60,000 nt of DNA, taken from the NCBI GenBank assembly GCA_034096865.1, contig JAWQFJ010009956.1:1-60000 (forward strand), in the 5' to 3' direction. This document shows, one piece after another, positions 51,829-60,000 of this stretch. The notes below the pieces were generated by a model. That model ran no database searches and had not been told where the DNA came from. It saw nothing but the letters and a program-made list of their open reading frames with translations. Each line of letters opens with the position of its first letter. Position 1 is the first letter of the stretch. The stretch comes from Theodoxus fluviatilis (Eukaryota > Mollusca > Gastropoda > Cycloneritida > Neritidae). The translations under genes and the position numbers were made by a program.

Positions 51829-51867
<39 letters not shown>
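51829..51867. repeat. (TG)n microsatellite
   Basis: TG run inside the THAP-bearing segment. Confidence 0.95.
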
Positions 51868-51872
<5 letters not shown>

Positions 51873-52479
51873 GTTTTAAATACCGAAAATGTGAAAATAA
51901 AGCAAGTCACAACATGAGAAAGATCGACTGTACTAGTCATAACAAAGCAGGAGACGGCCTGGTCAGCATGCAGCAAAGGGGAATAACTCATATTTAGCCA
52001 TTCTCATTTCTAAGCATGCCCAATGAGGAAGTTATCCTTCTTCCCATTGTAGTTTCTTTGACCGTAGCAGAGATGAAGCAGAGTCAACGGAACGCAGGGT
52101 TAGTCTTGGCAGCGTTCAGCGGGCTAAGTAAACATCAAACTACGGCGATTTGATCGCAAGTACGAGTTGCATATTTGGTGGTATTGCGGTATATTTGTGG
52201 GTATTGCGGGGTATTGCGGTCAATAGTAGTACCCAGATTTGATAAATTAATGCTGTTCAAGGGTTACATTTTCGAAACAAAACGACCCGCATCGTAAAAA
52301 ATCCTTCTGTCTCCTTCACCAACGTTCTGGAAATTATTCATTCTCGCATGGGTTCCCCGAAACTCTACTTGCAAATGACGTCAATCTAAAAAGATACCCA
52401 TAATTTCTGCTGTTACGTCAATTGAAATGTTGAGACAGAAAGCTTCTAAGTGGGACTGAATTTCAGATCGTACATGCAA

Positions 52480-52735
52480 ATGACGTCATGCTATTAATGA
52501 CGTCAAATTTGGCTTTGCCGTCAAATGTCATTTCAATAATTTTTCGACCGGTAATTTCGAGAATACGACCTTAGAAAACCACTTTCTCTTCAAGCCTTGA
52601 TTCTGAAAATTTGATACATTCAATCGGACCTAACTTCCAGTTAGTGTGCAAAATCTCAAGGAAATCCGTCTAGTAGTTTTTGAGATATAAGCCGTGGAGA
52701 CGGGACAGACAGACACACACACACACACACACAGA
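52480..52735 (-). repeat. R2 family unit, close to 49160-49435
   Basis: It shares CAAATGACGTCATGCTATTA, TTTGGCTTTGCCGTCAAATG and the GGACGGATTTCC-type core with 49160-49435. Similar sequence therefore lies outside both ends of the THAP-bearing segment. Confidence 0.8.
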
Positions 52736-53652
52736 CAGATAAAAACCGCTGGCGCTGAACCTCCAGGTTTTGGAGAAGAAAAAAAGAAGATCGGGTTCGA
52801 ACCCGCAGCCTCCGAGAAAAGAGGAGGAAAAAACGCACACACACACAAACACAAAAAACCAGGTGGGTTCGAACCCACAACCCCTCGAAAAAAAGTTTCA
52901 GTGCAGAATCGAACCTGGTCATGCATGACCAAGAGCCCAATGCTCTACCAACTGTGCCATTGTAAACTTGTAGGTATGTGAAGCATTTATAACGACCTTG
53001 TCATAAACCCTCGTGGTTCGTATTTTGCACTGTAAATTGTAGAAAAATGGATGATAGCATGAACTGTTTGGTATTTCATACGGATCTAACCCATCAACGT
53101 CAATATTCTTTTCGTAGTATCGCATTTTGGCGCCTGCTGGTAGAGGTTCAACATATATAGAAGCGTTTTGCTGAAGTAGGAAAGATAACTCGGTTTGACT
53201 CGATGTCATTACGCTGAAATGGTCGTTGTCCCCAACATTTCCGGGTCAGGGATTGATTAAATCATCATATTTTTGTGACACTGAGACCAGACCATCAAAA
53301 CAATTAGCACTAGGCCTTGAATCAAATCGTAGTACGAGATCTTACGTTGACTGCAAATGTACAACAGTGCCGCGTGATTGTGTCGACATTCAGTTAGTTC
53401 GCTGGGCCCGTATTCACAACGGTGATTTATCTTTTTAACACTCGATTTATCCCCTATCCCCGCGTTATCTTGATCGGTTAGATAAGGTACGCTCGTCAGA
53501 GGATCCTAGGTTGAGCTTTGCTATATATACTGCTTTCTTTGTCGTCTCTTCGATTCTCTTAGATCGTAGATGACGTCATGAGATTACGTCAAAGCGGAAC
53601 AGGCAGTTGGAATCGTCTGAGTTTAGAGACAAGTGTAGTGAATTAGGCAGTA

Positions 53653-53837
53653 CAGTAGTCGCCGCTTATTAAAAACACATTGGGACCGAACAAAAGTGTT
53701 TTTAATAAGCGGCGTTTTTATTAACCGTTTGCTTGTTGAACATGTCCATCAGTAACGAAGTAAATCCGGACCTTACCAACTGTATTTAAAAAACGGCTGT
53801 TTTTATTAACCGCGTGTTTTATAAGCGGCGACTACTG
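53653..53837. mobile_element. Pogo/Tigger-like MITE, copy 2
   Basis: It is nearly identical to 48359-48544 with the same TA-flanked position, inherited through the block duplication rather than inserted independently. Confidence 0.85.
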
Positions 53838-53891
53838 TATTGCCTTTCTTACTTACATTCAGCCCTTGAGGCAAAATATTCAAATGTGGTA

Positions 53892-53892
<1 letters not shown>

Positions 53893-53942
<50 letters not shown>

Positions 53943-54185
53943 GATAGAGACAGAGAGAGAGAGAGACAGAGACAGAGAGAGAGAGACAGAGAGAGAGAGA
54001 CAGAGAGACACAGAGAGAGAGACAGAGAGAGACAGAGAGAGACAGAGAGAGAGACAGAGAGAGACAGACAGAGAGAGACAGAGAGAGAGACAGAGAGAGA
54101 GACAGAGAGAGTGAGAGAGGGGGGGGGGGAGGGGAGCTGGGAAAAGGGGAGGAAGGGAAGAGAGAATGAGAGTAAGAGGGTGGGT

Positions 54186-54267
<82 letters not shown>

Positions 54268-54330
54268 GAGAGACAGAGAGACAGAGAGAGACAGAGAGAC
54301 AGAGAGAGACAGAGAGAGAGAGTGAGAGTA
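53893..54330. repeat. (GA)n block of GA-rich element copy 3
   Basis: GA/GACAGA runs with one linker copy (54130-54190). Confidence 0.95.
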
Positions 54331-54720
54331 GCCATAAGTACTGATCAAAAGATCAGATAAAGGCCTTGCGGCCTAAGACATCTGAGGACATATCTATCTA
54401 AATCATTCTCTGTCCTCGCAAATGACGTCACGAATTCTATTCTATTCTATTCTATTGACCCTTCTTCAAAAATCTCCTCGCAAATGACGTCACGTTTATT
54501 CGACGTCAAATGATGACGTCACAGATTTTGCAAAATGGAGTCTGTTGAATTGTTTTCATTGAAACACCAAAATGTAAAAAAGTCACTTTCTTTTCAAACC
54601 TCGATTCTGAAAATTTGATAATATTGAATGGGACCTAACTTCCAGTCAGTGTGCAAAATCTCAAGGAAATCCGTCCAGTAGTTTTTGAGATATAAGCCGT
54701 GGAGACGGGACAGACAGACA

Positions 54721-54756
<36 letters not shown>

Positions 54757-54764
54757 GATAAAGT

Positions 54765-54836
54765 CTGTAGGACCTCCAGTAAACCTGGAGGGATAAAGTC
54801 TGTAGGACCTCCAGTAAACCTGGAGGGATAAAGGGA
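54765..54836. repeat. Two-copy 35 bp tandem repeat with hairpin
   Basis: TCTGTAGGACCTCCAGTAAA followed by CCTGGAGGGATAAAG occurs twice in tandem. CCTCCAG and CTGGAGG pair around TAAAC. It is the complement of 10780-10805. Confidence 0.85.
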
Positions 54837-54888
54837 AAGCGACTTGAAACATGACAAGAACGGAGCAGAGGAGTGAAAGGGAAAAGTG

Positions 54889-55046
54889 ACACATTGCCCT
54901 GAACACAACACGTAACACATTGCCCTGAACACAACACGTAACACATTGCCCTGAACACAACACGTAACACATTGCCCTGAACACAACACGTAACACATTG
55001 CACTGAACACAACACGTAACACATTGCCCTAAACACAACACGTAAC
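54889..55046. repeat. 26 bp tandem repeat, six copies
   Basis: The unit is ACACATTGCCCTGAACACAA followed by CACGTA, exactly 26 bp apart from 54889, with rare substitutions. The repeat keeps minus-strand frames open but is not a gene. Confidence 0.95.
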
Positions 55047-55049
55047 AGA

Positions 55050-57560
55050 GAATACGCCTGGGAGGGTGACGCAATCGGCTTACGATACATTTTGCAACAC
55101 ATGTTTGCTCCCTGGAAGTGCAAGCGTCTGCTGCTGTTTCGCAAACCTCCAGGTACGAGAATGACGCTTCCTTTGTTTCCATAAGTGTATTTAGGTCACA
55201 GTAGCGCTTTGCCATCGCCAGGAGGCAGGCAAGTATCACGTTTACATTAACTGACGTTCAATATACTTTTTTCACGACCTCCAAGCAAACATCCTGCAGA
55301 ATTGTTAAGTTTCAGTTCAAAAGTACCATATTAAAATAATCACATTGTAAAATTTTACTAAATCTACCCCCACATACACTGCACACTAGTTGCGTGCTTC
55401 AAAAAATGATAAAGACATCTATAATCGCAATAACTGACGAAGGAATGATTGTTATACATGTTGGACCAATGAAACACTTAGAAGGTCATATATACACCAT
55501 TACATCAAACATTTATTAGCATGCCACGAAGGTCGGTTAGAGGTCGTAGTAGAAACCATTTTGCAACTCTACGACCTTGTTTTAAATCAAAGCAGCAAGG
55601 TTCTTTTTTGCAAACGCTTGTTGCAATGAAACATGCACTAAGTAGCGATTGCAAATCACTACGGTCTGTTAAATGCGCTCCCCGTGTTTCCTCTTGCCGA
55701 AGCCCTCAGAGAAGCTGTTGTACACTTTGCGAGTGAGGTAAAGATACTTCCACCCATACCTAGATTTCAGAGTGCTTCACACTGATCACCTGGGCGAGGA
55801 GCTAGCAGGCTGTTTCCCCAGTGGAATGTAACAATACACAACGCCAAAAATGCAGCACTGTCACAAATAGTGTTAGTCAGTTATCAGCTTTGTCGCCATC
55901 CTCGTAAAAGTGGCCCTCGCCTCAGGAAGAGGACGTCTTTACTGCATTTACACAGCTGCCCAGTTGTGACCTTCAGTAGAAAGATGCAGTGCGCTTTGGA
56001 CATCGTCCCTCTCCCTGGTGAGCTTTCTGCCACATCCAATGTCATCAGCTTCAATGTCTTTGCAGACACTCTCTTTTTATCCCTCTGCGAAAAGCAATGT
56101 GCTTCGAGTAACTTAACCTAGAATGCAACTCCTGCACGAGCGAAACATCGAACGCCCCACCTGCCACACGTTGTGTAAGGCGCGTGAACGCCCCGGAGCG
56201 CTCTGCCACACTAAACATCAGAGGTAATTTGGAAGTAGGTCAAAGCGCCCCGGGGCGCTTGCCTTATGCAACGCTCTCCTGCTTGTCGCACAGCGACTGC
56301 AAAGCAAAGCGGCCGCGTCACTGGACTGGAGCCGTTAACCCCTTTGGGTCTGCTGTGACGGCTTCATGATGTGACATCTCGCCACCTTCGCGGTGTAAAA
56401 CTACTTTCTTCAGAGGCAGCCACAAATCACAGAGCCCTTGACTAGCAACGTGCGACCCTACTCAGCGTTTAGTCAGTGTAGTCAGCTGTCGAGCCCTTCC
56501 CCCGTCTGTCACCGTGGAAAACAACCTCCTCATCTCCTCATAAATAAGGCCCCAGTGACCCGATTCGGGAACCCGGCGCTAGGTGCTTCCCTAGCTGTCT
56601 CGCCTCCATCGGCCGCAACATCCGTGATGGCTGATGTGTCATTACCTTGTTGACAGATGGAAGTGTTTGGTTATCATTTTGTAGGTCACCAACCCTGACT
56701 TTGTAATAACATCCCCGGTGGGTCTCAGGATGCGGTAAAGGGGTGGTCGTGGTTAGGGGGTCGGGGGAGGGAAAGAGAAGGTAGAGAGAGCACAAGTATA
56801 TTACATGAAGACCAGCAGGGGAGATAGGGATGAGGGTTAAGGGAAGGACGGTGGGGGGAGAATGAAGGGTAGAGAGACCAGACGGGATCAGACGCATGGG
56901 CCGTTTTTACAATCCTGTTACGACAGTCTTTGTGGATGACGGGCCACTCAGTGCGGACTATGAAAAAACAGCACGAAACGACGGCCGGAATGAATATTTC
57001 TCGTGACTGGCGCGGCGGATAACGTCGACCGGTGCAGACCAATGTTCTGATGCGAGGCACAGCAAAATCATGTGGTAGAAAGTGGACAATACGAACGCGA
57101 CGGTGAGAGAATACGGTTTATGAAGATGACGAATGAGGTCCCCCACCCCAAGGCCGCTGCGCCGTTTCCTAAACATCTCGGGTTTACTGTCTGCTTTTCA
57201 CAATGATTTACATCGGCTTTTCGCCTCATCAACATTCTCCTCTTTGCTTCGTCATAGTCGTCGCCGCCGTCGCATCACAAACGTCCCTCACTTGCAACGA
57301 TCTCGACCTTCTTTTAAGCTGCTCTTTGGTTGGTTGCTGTCTCCCTTCGCCTGATCACGTGCTCACTACTTCGAGATGCTCTGACGGTAAATACTGCACC
57401 TCCGCATCACGCCACTCCACATAGCAGTAAACCACCCACCCATCCACTCACGTTTTTCCGTTTCCCACCCTCGTCCCTACCTCTCAATCCCCCCATCTCT
57501 CACTTTCTAACTTCTCACCCCCTTTTTTCCATTCCCTCTCTTTGTTTCCCCCTTCTTGTC
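55050..57560. other. Moderately GC-rich intergenic sequence, no gene recognised
   Basis: Short open frames occur on both strands, but none has recognisable domains, codon-like composition or splice-linked partners. It contains an 18 bp perfect palindrome at 56243-56260. Confidence 0.45.
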
Positions 57561-57577
57561 TCTTCTGTCTTCTCCAC

Positions 57578-57592
57578 ACACACACACACACA

Positions 57593-57658
<66 letters not shown>
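57578..57658. repeat. (CA)n microsatellite
   Basis: CA run with one CTCA interruption. Confidence 0.95.
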
Positions 57659-57659
<1 letters not shown>

Positions 57660-58329
57660 CGACTCCCCTTAATTCTCTTCCATCACCCCATCCTCTGCAT
57701 CTCCAGTCTCCTAACTCCACCTACCAGTCTGCCTTCTCTTTCTGCTCTGTTTACCTTCACCAGTGACTCCAGTTGCCGAGAAGTCGAATAACTGAAGCTA
57801 AGATGCGGATGGGCGATGATTTGAAGTCCAACAGACAGGAGTAATGGAAACCTCGGAACTAACCATATGCCAGGTAATTGGCTTGTGGCTATCTTTGGGT
57901 CATTTATCAGGCAGCATCTCGGAGCTAGCCATTTCCTTCTGTCTCCAGTGACCTGGACATCTGCACAATGCCCGCTGTCCATAATTAAGGTCTGGGTGAA
58001 GGCGGGGTCAGTTGGAAGCTGATGGGTCTTTGCGTCTTGACCGAAGCGTGCCGCCATGTATGACTATGAGCTGTCTTCCCACTGAGTGACTGTGCATGGA
58101 CCAACACGCTTCGGTGCCACTCCGAGTCTCTGGTGGCGAGAGCCCAAAAGGCAGCCAATTGTCGTGGGGCTGGCAGGGTGAACACTGCAAGTAGACGTTG
58201 CATTTCCGTGAAGCTTACCTGCCGGTGAAGGCCAAACTCAAGGACGTGCACTGGTCCTCGTAGCGTCCTCAAATAGAAAGAAAGACAGTGAGCCTAGGCG
58301 GATGTACACAAATGAGAGGGGAACATCCT

Positions 58330-58447
58330 CATCGCAATGACACACGCGCTTGCAAACATGTACACACACTCCCAAACAAAGTATGACATGCACAGCAGGA
58401 ATAAACACACACGTGCACACATACAAGCACGCACGCACACGCGCAAA

Positions 58448-58481
<34 letters not shown>

Positions 58482-58612
58482 TGCACGCACGCGTTCGCGC
58501 ACACACACATACATACATATACATGGTTTCTTCATACAAATTCCACACATTTACACACATATTCACAAAACACATTCACACAAACACATACACACACTCA
58601 CACACACACACA

Positions 58613-58672
<60 letters not shown>
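58330..58672. repeat. CA-rich microsatellite region
   Basis: Imperfect CA and CGCA repeats, with purer runs at 58447-58480 and 58590-58670. Confidence 0.9.
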
Positions 58673-58673
<1 letters not shown>

Positions 58674-58679
58674 ACACTC

Positions 58680-59721
58680 AGCCATGACACACTGAGATCT
58701 GCGTATAGGCACACATACATCCAAACACAAAGTCGAGGAGTACATATACAACTGAAAGGAAATAATGAAATGTGGGCAAGGAGGAGAGAAACATACTGCA
58801 AGTGGAAACTCCCAGGCCATGACGAGCCACCCTGAGTAACGCTCGGACGGATTCATATGACTCCAATCCATTGTCCGTCTCACTAGTGAGAGATCATGTA
58901 GGCCCCCTTCAAATGACTTCATTTTAGGTAGTCTACTCCATGTGTTCAATAAACAATGGCGTCGAATCCACTAATTCAGGGCTGCGTCGTGATATTGCCA
59001 GGTGAGTCTGTCTCACCTGAAGAGATGGAATCACTCTCTAATGAGAGCCACCGGCTTAATGCCAGAAGTTAGCTACTGATAGCGCTCTAGTAATTGCGTT
59101 CATATGACACCAGTCCATGACCCTTCTGTACGCATGTCATGTCCTCTGGGTCAGCTGGTGGCTTTACAGCGGATTAGTTCAGTCCCGTTAGTCAGCGGAG
59201 ATGCAGAGATGATCTCGAATGCAGGGTGGTGGCATCAAAGACCCTATATACACTAAGACCGCGCACTCGAGCGATTTTCCTTTACGCGAAGCGAGGTCAG
59301 AATTTAGAGTTACGTCCCTTTGCGAGAACATGCTGTTCCGCGATGACCAGTGTTGTGACACAGAGACTTCGGTCGGTTTCAAATACTGTTTACAAAGGGT
59401 AAGAGGTCTAAACGATTGTTTTTTTCAATTCGAACTTAATGCAGGATTTCTTACCGTCAACCACACATCGTGCACACAATAAAGAAAAAATCTTAACTTA
59501 CTTCAATTGTCCAGTACAGAGATTGCAGCGAGGTGCATGACGAGGCTCACACGAGTCAGCAGAGATCGAACGAATTGTCGAATGTTTTCAGTCTATGTTG
59601 AAGCGTGGCTCCGTGTGAGCAAAGATATAGGTCTTTGATGAGAGGAACATGAGTTTGCTATTGAAAAAGCAACAGTCCAGTCTTTCTCTGGATCGCATAT
59701 TTACAGTTTAAATCTTTCCAG
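58680..59721. other. Unassigned sequence beside the transposase-like frame
   Basis: No gene is recognised. 59230-59325 carries GCACTCGAGCGATTTTCC and AGAGTTACGTCCCTTTGC, related to 49705-49755 in the THAP-bearing segment, which hints at shared transposon end sequence. Confidence 0.35.
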
Positions 59722-60000
59722 TCATGTTTTCATCGCACAAGTTTTTCTGCCTTGGGGCCAGAGTGCAGGGAAAGTTACAGGTGCTTTGAGGATGTTTCTG
59801 TTGAAGCCAGGGTAAATGTTGATGTTTGCCACCGACCGTCTGAGAGTTGAAACAGACGGCAAGATGAAAATTCTTTTCAGCAATCTGTACGCCTTTGGGC
59901 TTGCATGAAACAAGGAGAGTGCCATATTTCTATCTCTTTCTGTCCATCTGTAGCCTTTCTTTTTCTTGCCAACCATTCGCAGCTGGGAAGAGATGAATTT
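59722..60000 (-). CDS. P-element/THAP9-type transposase fragment, runs off the window
   Basis: On the minus strand the frame is open from the window edge (60000) to TGA at 59724-59722. It reads FISSQLRMVGKKKKGYRWTE, then MALSLFHASPKAYRLLKRIF and ILPSVSTLRRSV, then INIYPGFNRNIL. The SPKAYRLLK and LPS-STLRR pattern is typical of the segment after the THAP and coiled-coil regions in P-element-like transposases and THAP9. After NRNIL the resemblance fades and the frame stops, so this is either an exon whose donor I did not identify or a decayed copy. The THAP end, if present, would lie beyond 60000. Orientation is opposite to the THAP exon at 50303, so the two are not one gene. Confidence 0.65.
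   Translation of the reverse strand, partial: KFISSQLRMVGKKKKGYRWTERDRNMALSLFHASPKAYRLLKRIFILPSVSTLRRSVANINIYPGFNRNILKAPVTFPALWPQGRKTCAMKT

Larger units (their letters stand above)
49546..52233. mobile_element. 2.7 kb segment with long terminal inverted repeats, carrying a THAP exon
   Basis: The left end (49546-49667) reads GGTACTACTATTGACCGCAA, then tandem CGCAATACCC units, CAAATATGCAACTCGTACTT and CGCCGTAGTTTGATGTTT. The right end (52130-52233) is its reverse complement with fewer internal units. Possible degenerate 8 bp target duplications are ATCTTTGA (49537) and AGATTTGA (52235), 6 of 8 matching. The interior holds a THAP first exon (50303-50421), a 204 bp MITE (51082-51285) and a TG microsatellite, but no recognisable transposase core. 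It may be a deleted P-like transposon or a non-autonomous element that landed around or captured a host exon. Confidence 0.6.
52735..54420. repeat. Duplicated block, right member
   Basis: It contains the fourth tRNA-like repeat (minus, 53209-52738), the same 96-codon frame, a MITE at 53653-53837 and the GA block (53893-54330). Confidence 0.85.

Noticed and set aside
55521..55736. 71-codon frame MPRRSVRGRSRNHF...
   Set aside because: Basic and Cys-rich but with no recognisable domain, no splice partner and no flanking gene signals.

Overview
This window is eukaryotic nuclear DNA, most likely from a marine mollusc and probably a gastropod. That placement is an inference from the animal-type proteins, small GT-AG exons in long introns, and a repeat landscape of long microsatellites, AGGTCA-rich dispersed repeats and non-LTR retrotransposon remnants. 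Only two host genes are well supported. They lie tail to tail.

Region 1 (1-22.7 kb, + strand) holds a MORF4L1/MRG15 homologue: a chromodomain plus MRG-domain chromatin protein of the NuA4/TIP60 acetyltransferase and Sin3-HDAC complexes. Eleven coding exons can be followed from 2898 to the stop at 22348. They give 388 codons with an unbroken frame and consistent splice phases. The first coding exon, about 10 residues before the chromodomain, was not found. The introns are filled with minisatellites (13, 37, 40 and 93 bp units), trinucleotide tracts, MITE-like inverted repeats, a LINE 3' end and an AGGTCA-rich repeat.

Region 2 (22.7-26.7 kb) is intergenic and holds a degenerate reverse-transcriptase pseudogene on the minus strand, split by a long CT tract. 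Region 3 (26.7-45.0 kb, minus strand) holds an FBXO33-like F-box gene of five coding exons and 471 codons. Its likely 3' UTR is unusually long, about 8.4 kb, and free of repeats. Introns 2 and 4 hold four same-orientation copies of an 0.85 kb AGGTCA-rich repeat, one of them broken by a 526 bp MITE.

Region 4 (45-54.5 kb) is a repeat mosaic. It contains three related GA-rich elements, tRNA-promoter-like repeats with extra box B motifs, a block of about 1.7 kb duplicated with a 5.3 kb offset, pogo-like MITEs with a matching empty site, and many TGACGTCA palindromes. Nested in it is a 2.7 kb segment bounded by inverted repeats of about 110 bp, containing a clean THAP zinc-finger first exon. Region 5 (54.5-60 kb) has no recognised host gene. 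At the right edge a minus-strand reading frame runs off the window and resembles the post-THAP region of P-element/THAP9-type transposases.

MRG15 (chromatin acetylation) and FBXO33 (ubiquitin ligase substrate recognition) have no known shared pathway. The neighbourhood looks like ordinary gene order plus heavy transposon traffic. The most unusual material is the THAP/P-like segment, the multi-box-B repeats and the AGGTCA-rich repeats. Exon boundaries were read by eye from splice signals and protein family resemblance; no alignment was run.
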